The notes under the pieces are model-generated. The model was not told the origin of the DNA, ran no database searches, and was given only the letters and a program-made list of their open reading frames with translations. Positions 1 through 4,863 of a stretch of 5,280 bases of DNA are shown here, one piece after another. Position numbers and translations under genes: made by a program. How positions within the stretch are numbered: the first letter of the stretch is position 1; the number at the start of each line of letters is the position of its first letter. Location: NCBI GenBank assembly GCA_019247245.1, contig JAFAPF010000240.1:1-5280 (forward strand), read 5' to 3'. The DNA comes from Rubrobacter sp. (lineage in GTDB: Bacteria; Actinomycetota; Rubrobacteria; Rubrobacterales; Rubrobacteraceae).

Positions 1-321
1 AAATCTGGCATACCTATGCGAAGAGGACAATATCAACCATAGTTAGGTTGATGGTGGTTATGCTCGACCCGCAAGTACGAAGGAACGTTATCTAAATGTG
101 TAGTTGAGGCTTAATGCAGTGACAAAGGAATGGGTAGCAAACTCCGCTCACTTATTCGTAGAAATAAGGGGGTTTTATAGCTGATGTAGCTATGGACCTT
201 TCTTGCCTGTTATCTTCCTACTCATTGCTCCAGCTCTAGATCGTCGACAGAGATCAGCGGATACATCTAGTGATGGCTTAAAGCAGGCGTGGCACGAGAA
301 CCTCCCTACCGTTTTGCTGTA
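1..321. other. Non-coding stretch with short hairpins
   Basis: No reading frame here looks like a gene. Three small perfect inverted repeats are visible: ATCAACC/GGTTGAT at 32-38 and 46-52 with a 7-base loop, CTTATT/AATAAG at 151-156 and 163-168, and ATAGCT/AGCTAT at 177-182 and 188-193. The second is followed by a G-run and four T's, but its A/T-only stem makes a poor terminator. Inverted repeats of this size occur by chance, so no function is claimed. The stretch lies downstream of the broken sulfatase, which is read leftward. Confidence 0.4.
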
Positions 322-890
322 CTACTTTCTTTGCGGGCCTCTGTAAAGAGCATCGATCCTCGCTCGCCGTGCGAGGAGCTCGTTGCGTGGCTCTTTGAGC
401 TCCTGGGCCCTCCCATCAGCAAGGTTGTGCTTCTCTAGTGGGTCTTCCGACAGATCGAAGAGCTCATCGGGCTGGTTGTCGTAATGGTAGATGTACTTCT
501 TGTTCCCCTTTAAGCTTGCCATGCACCTATACTCGTCATGGCAGCTGAACATTAGGGTGCATCCTTGGGTAGCGCTCTAAGAGGACATCCAACTGAGTCA
601 CCGGTTCATTTACGCGTGCGGGGTTCTCCGTGCGCTTAGGATTATGGATCACGAAAGGTATCCTCAAGCCCTCCTCATATGGCACACTGCCGTGCGTAAC
701 GACCGTGCTCGTCGAAGCCCTCGCCGTGGTCACCGAGAATTATGAAGACCGTGTTTTCGTACAGCCCCAGCTTCTTGTACTGATCGATGAGGCTTTTGAG
801 GAAGTAGTCTTGATAGCGGAGGGTGTTGAGGTAGCGGTTTGAACAGCTCGTCTTTGGAGAACGTCTCGTTCCCGTATCGCTCCCTTCTAG
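322..890 (-). pseudogene. Sulfatase (alkaline phosphatase superfamily), C-terminal remnant with multiple frameshifts
   Basis: Sulfatases hydrolyse sulfate esters using an active-site formylglycine and a divalent metal. Reading leftward, protein-like segments follow sulfatase order but change frame. About 890-845 encodes ERYGNETFSKDELF. About 843-700 encodes NRYLNTLRYQDYFLKS and then VFIILGDHGEGFDEHG, whose DHGE is the family's metal-binding motif. About 697-585 encodes HGSVPYEEGLRIPFVIH and PVTQLDVL. About 552-322 encodes a continuous C-terminus starting MFSCHDEYRC and containing QPDELFDLSEDPLEKHNLAD, which ends at a stop. A single-base shift is needed near 843 and another near 698. Near 560-585 the frame changes and the usual linker between TQLDVL and the next strand is missing, implying a deletion. 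No formylglycine CxPxR segment or N-terminal half is recognisable to the right. The family call is strong from the motifs; the substrate is unknown. It is almost certainly non-functional. Confidence 0.85.
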
Positions 891-1070
891 ATCGTCCGCA
901 GTGGCTGTTGCCCTACGCCTCTTGCCACACGACCTAGAACGCCTTGTTGTAAAACCATACCCATCACACTAGCGCAGGGAAGCTTGATAAGTGCTATAGC
1001 TAGACGAGCTCAGTACATTATTGCCCGGCTACTACGCTGTCGGTACTCAAGTTTTCCAGCATCTGCCGCT

Positions 1071-1098
1071 TTGGAGCTGACAGCTTGTATGCTAGGAT
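1071..1098 (+). promoter_or_regulatory. Possible promoter of tRNA-Ala
   Basis: A TTGGAG box (1071-1076) and a TAGGAT box (1093-1098) are separated by 16 bases and lie 16 bases before the tRNA. Each box matches the sigma-70 consensus only partly (3 of 6 and 4 of 6). A second -35-like element, CTGACA, at 1077-1082 has no well-spaced partner. The position is right, but the match is weak. Confidence 0.3.
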
Positions 1099-1114
1099 AG
1101 CTAAGCTTCGCGTT

Positions 1115-1187
1115 GGGCCCGTAGCTCAGTTGGGAGAGCGCCGCCTTCGCATGGCGGAGGCCAGGGGTTCGAGTCCCCTCGGGTCCA
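1115..1187 (+). tRNA. tRNA-Ala (anticodon CGC)
   Basis: This is a complete 73-base cloverleaf. The acceptor stem GGGCCCG/CGGGTCC is fully paired with one G:U at position 3:70, the classic alanine identity element read by alanyl-tRNA synthetase. The D-arm (GCTC/GAGC) is standard. The anticodon stem is CCGCC/GGCGG around loop TTCGCAT, giving anticodon CGC for GCG codons. The T-arm AGGGG-TTCGAGT-CCCCT is perfect. The discriminator is A, followed by TTT, so CCA is not encoded and must be added by the CCA-adding enzyme. Nothing suggests damage. Its 3' end is the site of similarity to the fragment at 3254-3280, which hints that this gene has been an integration target. Confidence 0.96.
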
Positions 1188-1620
1188 TTTCTGAAATTCG
1201 TGGCTTGTAGTTAAACGCAAGCAAAAGAAAACGCTTGGGTGCAAATCTGGCCTTCTTTGATATTAATACGGTGCTAATCCAATATCCTTTTCATATCCGC
1301 CATCGCGATGCTTAGCTCCTGGGTTCGCGGCACCAGCCCGTAAAGTTAGGGCGGGAGGATAAGAAGCGTCGAGAAGAATTTCATAGCACGAACCCAGGCC
1401 CCCCCTGCGTAGCACACGAGGCATCAAACGCTACCAGTACGCGAACGCCGGGATCGCCTTTTGTCCGCAGTGGTTCTACCGTTTCGTGTGCCCTAGACCT
1501 CCTAAATTCCGAGAATACCCTTGAGTCGCGGCCTAAACAGCACAGGCTCTTTTTATGCTCCTACGCCCTCTGAGTTTGCCACAAGTAAACGAAGCGGCAA
1601 CTGATAGGTAGAGGCTGCCC
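1188..1620. other. Gene-free stretch between tRNA-Ala and the HTH gene
   Basis: No frame with a credible start and ribosome binding site was found. Partly open frames occur on both strands around 1370-1570: a plus-strand frame includes RYQYANAGIAFCPQWFYR and an antisense one includes DPGVRVLVAFDA. They overlap each other, lack an ATG, and cannot both be genes; either could be a relic. No rho-independent terminator is seen after the tRNA; the CAAGC/GCTTG repeat near 1220-1239 has no T-run. Confidence 0.4.
1318..1398. repeat. 10-bp perfect inverted repeat enclosing 61 bases
   Basis: CCTGGGTTCG at 1318-1327 is exactly repeated in inverse orientation as CGAACCCAGG at 1389-1398. A smaller CCCG/CGGG pair lies inside (1337-1340 with 1352-1355). 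A transcript could fold into a branched hairpin, but a single 10-bp match with this spacing is near what chance gives in a window of this size. No neighbouring promoter or terminator supports an RNA gene. Confidence 0.3.
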
Positions 1621-1651
1621 GGTTGCGACGCAAGCAACCTTGCCGCGGCAA
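1621..1651. promoter_or_regulatory. Operator-like paired inverted repeats upstream of the HTH gene
   Basis: Two dyads lie back to back. The first is GGTTGC-N7-GCAACC at 1621-1639. It is followed directly by the 12-bp palindrome TTGCCGCGGCAA at 1640-1651, which is itself flanked by AACC on the left and, after one base, GGTT on the right. The pair sits 50-80 bases before the start codon of a small helix-turn-helix protein, and the palindrome covers the candidate -35 box. This is the usual arrangement for an autoregulated repressor. Binding is inferred from position and symmetry only. Confidence 0.4.
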
Positions 1652-1668
1652 TGGTTCTCAGTTAGTCT
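1640..1668 (+). promoter_or_regulatory. Candidate promoter of the HTH gene
   Basis: TTGCCG (1640-1645) and TAGTCT (1663-1668) are spaced by 17 bases, the ideal sigma-70 distance, and lie about 33 bases before the start codon at 1702. The box matches are moderate (4 of 6 and 3 of 6). The -35 box is inside the palindrome at 1640-1651, so a bound repressor would block it. Confidence 0.3.
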
Positions 1669-1701
1669 ATTCTTAGCTAAGCAGGGGAAGGAACCAAGAG
1701 G

Positions 1702-1995
1702 ATGTTTGCACCTACCGAGATAGATCAGCGCTTCCGTAGGAACGTAAGGGGCGCAATACTGCGGCTCCTTAACCACCAACACCGCACTTACATATCTAGG
1801 GAGGAGGTGGAGAGGATAGGCAAGGATTCCGGCTTATCCTCGGGCAAAGCTAGCTACGAGTTCTTGGGCCTTAAGGGAATAATATGGGAAGGCACAGCCA
1901 GCCGCGCTGCAGATTCGCAACATTCATGGGATGTAGTGCATTTCGACGTCCCCTGGTTTCAGCGAGTAGGAGATGTTCCTTCCGGTTGGGATTAA
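1702..1995 (+). CDS. Small helix-turn-helix protein, family not recognised
   Basis: This 97-residue protein begins with ATG after a purine-rich GGGGAAGGA ribosome binding site about 10 bases upstream, and ends at TAA followed at once by TGA. Residues about 7-24 (IDQRFRRNVRGAILRLLN) are a basic amphipathic helix. Residues about 32-58 contain REEVERIGKDSGLSSGKASY, with the spacing of a helix-turn-helix in which GLS forms the turn, followed by a short strand GIIWEG like a wing. The C-terminus is acidic and aromatic (WDVVHFDVPWF). A DNA-binding role is therefore inferred, probably as a local repressor given the operator-like dyads just upstream. It faces the two-gene minus-strand operon tail to tail with 53 bases between. 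I cannot name a family. It could be a cryptic or truncated regulator, but the intact start, ribosome site and double stop favour a live gene. Confidence 0.65.
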   Translation: MFAPTEIDQRFRRNVRGAILRLLNHQHRTYISREEVERIGKDSGLSSGKASYEFLGLKGIIWEGTASRAADSQHSWDVVHFDVPWFQRVGDVPSGWD

Positions 1996-2048
1996 TGAGC
2001 TTAGCTCTCTGGGCCTCCGAGAATAGGCAGAGGCAGCAACGATAGCCA

Positions 2049-2315
2049 CTAAGGCTTATCCGTGTACCATTCAGGAGGCCACAGCTGCCTACCGCTGTCC
2101 ACATCGTGTAAAGTCTCGCCCCGCTCTAGAGCTTCGATGAGATCGAGAGGTAGTATGAGGTCTCCTTCCTCATCTTCGCAGTAGGCCAGGAAGAGCAAAT
2201 CAAGCACGAGGCTGTTAGGCGCCTTGTAGAGTTCGCCCGAGGGCTCCGTCCGCACGGCAATTTTCTTATTCTTAAGAACCCCAAGCCAGCGCAGCCTACT
2301 CCTTCTCCCGCTCAT
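2049..2315 (-). CDS. Small acidic protein of unknown function, second gene of a coupled pair
   Basis: The 88-residue product has a basic N-terminus (SGRRSRLRWLGVLKNKK) and then an acidic, leucine-rich middle (LVLDLLFLAYCEDEEGDLIL, then PLDLIEALERGETLHD), ending in a Trp/Pro-rich tail (LWPPEWYTDKP). No membrane span or signal peptide is evident. The chosen ATG overlaps the stop of the upstream gene in a TGATG junction, and a GGAAGGGG ribosome binding site lies about 10 bases before it. A GTG two codons earlier is a possible alternative start. The one-base overlap implies translational coupling, so the two products probably act together. The charge pattern would suit a DNA- or protein-binding accessory factor, but no family is recognised. 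It is convergent with the helix-turn-helix gene. Confidence 0.65.
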   Translation of the reverse strand: MSGRRSRLRWLGVLKNKKIAVRTEPSGELYKAPNSLVLDLLFLAYCEDEEGDLILPLDLIEALERGETLHDVDSGRQLWPPEWYTDKP

Positions 2316-2521
2316 CAGCACTGTACCCCTTCCATAGCTGCTTGCTTCTCAAACTGGCGTAACCTCTCTTCAAACTTCTCGCTTTCGCGCAAGCAGCGCT
2401 CGTACTCGATGATATAGACGCAATTTCGCCCAGTTGGTAGCCAAGCGGGCACGGGAGAGTGGGAAGTGTGATCAGGTAGGTAACGACCTGGGGCATAATA
2501 TTTCACGATAGTAGCAATCAT
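2315..2521 (-). CDS. Small protein of unknown function with C-terminal coiled coil, first gene of a coupled pair
   Basis: The 68-residue product starts at ATG with a good AGGAG ribosome binding site 8 bases upstream. Residues 1-38 look like a compact beta-type unit (MIATIVKYYAPGRYLPD, then CVYIIEYE). Residues about 40-62 (RCLRESEKFEERLRQFEKQA) form a highly charged helix with heptad-like spacing that could be a coiled coil. The stop codon overlaps the next gene's ATG, giving a two-gene operon. In the transcript, CCTAC and GTAGG (minus strand, 2549-2545 and 2537-2533) could pair and partly mask the ribosome binding site. Such a small coupled pair next to a helix-turn-helix gene recalls toxin-antitoxin or phage-satellite modules, but nothing in the sequence proves either. 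Confidence 0.65.
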   Translation of the reverse strand: MIATIVKYYAPGRYLPDHTSHSPVPAWLPTGRNCVYIIEYERCLRESEKFEERLRQFEKQAAMEGVQC

Positions 2522-2549
2522 GTTTTGAATCTCCTACGCCAGGGGTAGG

Positions 2550-2780
2550 GCCTATGAGATTTTTAGCAGCTGTTGTTCCTTACGCTAGAGCGCTTGGACA
2601 ACTAGATAGCGTAGAGCATCGAAGGTCCCTAAGAGTAGGGTGATTTTGGCGAACCGCTACATCTTGGGGCCATATTGACACGCCGACTGGCAACTACGAA
2701 ATGCTCACGATGAGGTTTGCCGAATAAGCCTAAAGGTGATTTTCCGAGAACTGAGTTAATGACGTTCCGGTTTTAAAGGG
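2550..2780. other. Gene-free stretch upstream of the two-gene operon
   Basis: I see no credible gene on either strand. The promoter of the minus-strand pair must lie here or within the leader at 2522-2560, but no well-spaced -35/-10 pair stands out. Confidence 0.35.
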
Positions 2781-2930
2781 ATGCGGGTAAGGCTGCTGGA
2801 GGACAGTGATGACAGGGCACCTCTACTGTTGTCTGGAAGACTGACACTGCGAGATCAGCATCCAAAAGACACCGAAGAACGTGCCTCTCACCTAGCCTTT
2901 CGTCGGCTGCTGCGGGCACCAGATGGTTGA
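2781..2930 (+). CDS. Short open frame of unknown function, possible remnant
   Basis: A 49-residue frame begins with ATG directly after AAAGGG, which is too close to act as a normal ribosome binding site, and ends at TGA. The product is charged and leucine-rich (MRVRLLEDSDDRAPLLLSGR, then TEERASHLAFRRLLRAP), resembling a piece of a soluble helical protein more than random sequence. A second frame shift would continue as MVEVPIDESYR just downstream. No family is recognised. It may be a decayed gene fragment; support rests on composition only. Confidence 0.25.
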   Translation: MRVRLLEDSDDRAPLLLSGRLTLRDQHPKDTEERASHLAFRRLLRAPDG

Positions 2931-3014
2931 GGTCCCCATCGACGAGTCATACAGGTAGTGTACAAGAGGAGAAAGGTAGCAACCCCTGCGCTATTTCTTT
3001 CTCAGTAGAGCCGA

Positions 3015-3041
3015 GAGATGCTTGACTATCTCAAGCATCTC
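3015..3041 (+). repeat. Strong hairpin: 11-bp perfect stem with 5-base loop
   Basis: GAGATGCTTGA at 3015-3025 and TCAAGCATCTC at 3031-3041 are perfect inverted repeats around the loop CTATC. There is no T-run after it, so it is not a standard terminator. The ATG at 3018 of the short frame that follows lies in the left arm, so in RNA the start would be buried. As DNA it could instead be a protein-binding site. Confidence 0.55.
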
Positions 3042-3245
3042 AATACGACCGAAGGCGACAAACGGATACCAATTTTGGTTAGCTTCTCGGCGTGTAAAGC
3101 TCAAGATACCTGCCATAGGGAGCTGCTCACCGCCGCCTCGCCCAGCCCAGTGATCCTACACATCCACGCCCTTATGGCTTTCTGGAGACGTAGAATCGAG
3201 CGCCAGATCTTTCGCCAGGTGGGTGGTAGAGTCTGCTTACACTAA
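3018..3245 (+). CDS. Short open frame of unknown function, possible gene remnant
   Basis: The 75-residue frame starts at an ATG inside the hairpin at 3015-3041, with only weak purine-rich sequence before it and an in-frame TAG at 3006-3008. The product includes DKRIPILVSFSACKAQDT, a Pro/Ser linker (ASPSPVILHIHALMAFW) and a basic helix (RRRIERQIFRQVGGRV), which resembles a real soluble protein more than a random frame. I recognise no family. It ends just before the tRNA-Ala-like fragment at 3254-3280, so it may be the edge of an inserted segment. It could equally be a truncated end of a longer, decayed gene. Confidence 0.35.
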   Translation: MLDYLKHLNTTEGDKRIPILVSFSACKAQDTCHRELLTAASPSPVILHIHALMAFWRRRIERQIFRQVGGRVCLH

Positions 3246-3253
3246 GGAGTAGT

Positions 3254-3280
3254 CCAAGGGTTCGAGCCTCCTCGGGTTAC
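3254..3280 (+). repeat. Degenerate copy of a tRNA-Ala 3' end, attachment-site-like
   Basis: These 27 bases align without gaps to the last 27 bases of the tRNA-Ala gene (1161-1187), 21 of them identical, including the whole T-loop GGGTTCGAG and the acceptor strand CTCGGGT. A GGAG block also precedes both copies, at slightly different spacing. No matching anticodon arm or 5' half lies upstream, so this is not a full tRNA. Duplicated tRNA 3' ends are what tyrosine-recombinase elements leave at attachment sites. The six mismatches mean it is either an old site or a relic of another tRNA gene. Confidence 0.55.
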
Positions 3281-3318
3281 TTTTAAGCACCCTCTGTTTT
3301 AAGTATTGTAAAGTATTA

Positions 3319-3347
3319 TTGACAATTCTAGGAGCCGTATATATCCT
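3319..3347 (+). promoter_or_regulatory. Sigma-70-type promoter of the class II tRNA
   Basis: A perfect TTGACA (3319-3324) is followed by a 17-base spacer and TATCCT (3342-3347). This predicts a start of transcription a few bases before the tRNA at 3358. The sequence upstream is A/T-rich with a repeated AAAGTATT-like element, as in strong stable-RNA promoters. It is the best promoter in the window. Confidence 0.7.
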
Positions 3348-3357
3348 CGTAAGCGTT

Positions 3358-3442
3358 GGAGAGGTCGCAGAGTGGCAATGCATCGGCTTTTTAGGCCGTG
3401 GACGTGAGATATCGTCTGTAGGTTCGAATCCTACCCTCTCCG
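3358..3442 (+). tRNA. Class II tRNA, serine-type body with anticodon UUU (possible pseudo-tRNA)
   Basis: This 85-base cloverleaf has a perfect acceptor stem GGAGAGG/CCTCTCC, discriminator G, a 3-bp D-stem (GCA/TGC), a perfect T-arm (GTAGG/CCTAC) and a long variable arm GGACG/CGTCT. The GGAGAG start, G73 and variable arm are marks of tRNA-Ser. The anticodon stem CGGC/GCCG encloses the loop TTTTTAG, which places UUU (a lysine anticodon) at 34-36. Where a normal tRNA-Ser(UGA) has CTTGAAA, only part of the loop matches. The 27:43 pair is a T-T mismatch and the D-loop is about two bases shorter than usual. CCA is not encoded. Seryl-tRNA synthetase does not read the anticodon, so a working product would be expected to place serine at AAA codons. 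It may be non-functional, or may have a role outside translation. A strong promoter precedes it. Confidence 0.75.
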
Positions 3443-3485
3443 CTGGGGACCTGTCTGCTGGGACAGCTATCGAACTTTAGGGCTA

Positions 3486-3644
3486 CTAGTCATCCGCGGA
3501 GTCCCACCCATGCCAGTTGTCGTGTGCTCTGAACCATCGGTCCCCATGATTTTGGCGGTGCCAGCGCCGCCAGTGATTAATAATGCGCCTCACAATATGC
3601 GCTACCTCCTCGTCTACCAGGGGGCGAGCGACGCCTGTTTGTAG
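3486..3644 (-). pseudogene. Coding remnant rich in Trp, His and Arg, family unknown
   Basis: An open frame of about 52 codons reads leftward to a TAG. Its sequence includes VARPLVDEEVAHIVRRIIN, HWRRWHRQNHGDRWF and DNWHGWDSADD. There is no ATG and an in-frame TAA lies immediately upstream, so at best this is the C-terminal stub of a lost gene. The Trp/His-rich, coherent helix-like sequence is the only argument that it was coding. No family is recognised. Confidence 0.3.
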
Positions 3645-3721
3645 TTACGCAATACCATACGCAGGCTACCCCTCAATGGATTACCTATGGAGCACTTCTT
3701 GAAGCAATCGGCCTCGACGGC

Positions 3722-4441
3722 TCAAGGCGCTTGAGGAAGCTCAGCGACGGGGCCGAGCTCCCATTCCGCAAAGGGGGGCGCCATGACCGGCTGCGTGAAC
3801 CTCACCCTTATCTTCCTCGCAGATGGTGGAACCGCGAAGAGGACCGAGCCTTGCTTCCTTTGACCGGGGCTTAACTCACCCTGCCAACCCAGGTAAGGGT
3901 AATCCGGGCTCGGGTTGGGTATCTTCCCCACCTCCAAGGTCGCTTCAAGGGAGTAGATCGTGTTTAGGGGATCGCCGTTTTGGTTGCGGGATTGCCACTG
4001 TGCGGCTGTAACCTTGAAGTGGCGGGTGGATATCTGGCCCTCCGGGGTCTCGTTCTCTAGATTGAAGCGTATAGCTATGAGACGATCGTCGGACCCGAGC
4101 TGCGGTAGTGGTGCCGGGGCCTGCACAAGCGAAGCCCCCTCGACTACCACCACCAGGCCGTTCTTGAATTTCGCGGGCTCCCCTACTTCTAGCCCTTGGT
4201 AACGTTCCGGCAAGGCCTGATTCTGTCCGCTGTCTTGAGAAGGCAATTGTTGGGTGTTAGCAGGAAACGGCTCCGAAGCCGAAGTGGGTGTCTCGGAAGT
4301 AGTTTCTCTCTTTGCAAAGCTCTGTTGCGAGCCACCGCAGCCAAACGCAAGCGCGAGCACGGCCACTAGCACGCATGCCATTACGGCCTTCGCTAGAGCT
4401 CCTAACAGGTACTTACTATCTTCACATAGCGGAAGTCGCAA
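3722..4441 (-). CDS. Putative lipoprotein with DUF4352-like immunoglobulin-fold domain
   Basis: The product is an exported lipoprotein, probably anchored to the outer face of the cytoplasmic membrane. From the TTG start (239 residues), a basic stretch with Lys10 and Lys18 leads into a hydrophobic core (VLVAVLALAFGC) with a lipobox whose cysteine is residue 35. Residues about 38-82 are a low-complexity Ser/Thr/Gln/Pro linker. Residues about 85-230 resemble DUF4352 domains: VGEPAKFKNGLVVVVEGA, then DDRLIAIRFNLENET, a segment typical for conserved beta strands, then GELSPGQRKQGSVLFAVP and IRVRFTQP. The start is uncertain. An in-frame ATG at 4381 gives 219 residues but leaves the signal without a basic N-region, and neither start has a well-placed ribosome site. 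The TTG lies inside a tRNA remnant, so the original 5' end may have been lost. The binding partner is unknown. Confidence 0.8.
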   Translation of the reverse strand: MRLPLCEDSKYLLGALAKAVMACVLVAVLALAFGCGGSQQSFAKRETTSETPTSASEPFPANTQQLPSQDSGQNQALPERYQGLEVGEPAKFKNGLVVVVEGASLVQAPAPLPQLGSDDRLIAIRFNLENETPEGQISTRHFKVTAAQWQSRNQNGDPLNTIYSLEATLEVGKIPNPSPDYPYLGWQGELSPGQRKQGSVLFAVPPSARKIRVRFTQPVMAPPFAEWELGPVAELPQAP

Positions 4442-4462
4442 GTTCGAATCTCGTCAGGTCCG
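4416..4462 (+). pseudogene. 3' half of a degenerate tRNA, anticodon CAC (valine-type)
   Basis: Positions follow tRNA numbering from 27 to 73 exactly: anticodon arm CTATC-TTCACAT-AGCGG (three of five pairs), variable AAGTC, T-arm GCAAG-TTCGAAT-CTCGT (four of five pairs), acceptor strand CAGGTCC and G. The loop TTCACA and following GAAGTCGC recall tRNA-Val(CAC). The sequence to the left does not form a D-arm or a complementary acceptor strand, so the 5' half is absent or unrecognisable. It lies antisense to the N-terminal end of the lipoprotein gene. It is likely the scar of an insertion or deletion at a tRNA gene. Confidence 0.5.
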
Positions 4463-4546
4463 CGTCCAAAATTCCGCGACTCGCGGGTTCAGTGACCTTT
4501 AATAGCCACGCTGCCAGGAGTGAGCCGGTCGCGTCTTCTGGGTGCT

Positions 4547-4863
4547 TCACGATGCGTCCTCTCCCTGGTAGGTGACTCCTGGGCTGTCCGCCGACTCCTT
4601 CCTCCTTCTGCGAGAGTCCATGACGTAGCCGTCGATCATCTGCAATGGGAGGAGCAGTATATATACTAGTCCCGCCCAGGCACTCGCATCCAGCCAGGAC
4701 AGCGATGGCGATGGAAGCGAGCCCGACTCCCATCACTAACAGGAAGCCTTGAATCTTCTTACACGTTATCGACAGCTCGCTAACCTCAAGCCAAAGCTTG
4801 GCGCGTAAGACGTAGTCCCGGAGGTAGAGCAAGACGAAAACAAAGTCACCTATCCCCTTAGCA
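4547..4863 (-). pseudogene. Small membrane protein of unknown function, frameshifted
   Basis: Reading leftward, frame one (about 4863-4690) gives KGIGDFVFVLLYLRDYVLRA, then LWLEVSELSITCKKIQ and a clear membrane helix FLLVMGVGLASIAIAVLAG. Frame two (about 4690-4547) continues with a second membrane helix, AWAGLVYILLLPLQMIDGYV, followed by a basic stretch MDSRRRRKES and a hydrophilic tail ending GEDAS and TGA. Neither half makes sense alone: frame two opens at a TGA without a usable start, and frame one after the shift degenerates into a frame that runs antisense through the tRNA remnant. A one-base deletion near 4685-4700 explains this. The N-terminus, with no ATG visible, seems cut by the insertion sequence to the right. 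It lies upstream of the lipoprotein gene on the same strand. No family is recognised. Confidence 0.55.

Noticed and set aside
151..175. Rho-independent terminator near 151-175
   Set aside because: The stem is short and almost entirely A/T, is followed by G's, and has only four T's.
1871..2104. 77-codon minus-strand frame antisense to the HTH gene
   Set aside because: No ribosome binding site and no protein-like composition; it overlaps the better-supported plus-strand gene.
3358..3442. Reading the class II tRNA as tRNA-Leu(UAG) or an ochre suppressor (UUA) by shifting the loop
   Set aside because: Both shifts destroy the anticodon stem, and the acceptor start and G73 are serine-type rather than leucine-type.
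3447..4462. GGACCTG (3447-3453) perfectly complementary to CAGGTCC (4455-4461), suggesting a tRNA split by a 1-kb insertion
   Set aside because: The sequence after 3453 does not form a D-arm, and a 7-base match over 1 kb is expected by chance.
4422..4546. C-terminal continuation of the minus-strand membrane-protein frame through the tRNA remnant, ending in a sequence like LTRFELATSAM
   Set aside because: This peptide is the well-known antisense translation of a tRNA T-arm; the other frame carries the second membrane helix and its own stop at 4547.
3823..4575. Several plus-strand frames of 60-90 codons across the lipoprotein and tRNA remnant
   Set aside because: They are antisense to the lipoprotein, are rich in Pro/Arg/Ser as expected of shadows, and lack ribosome sites.
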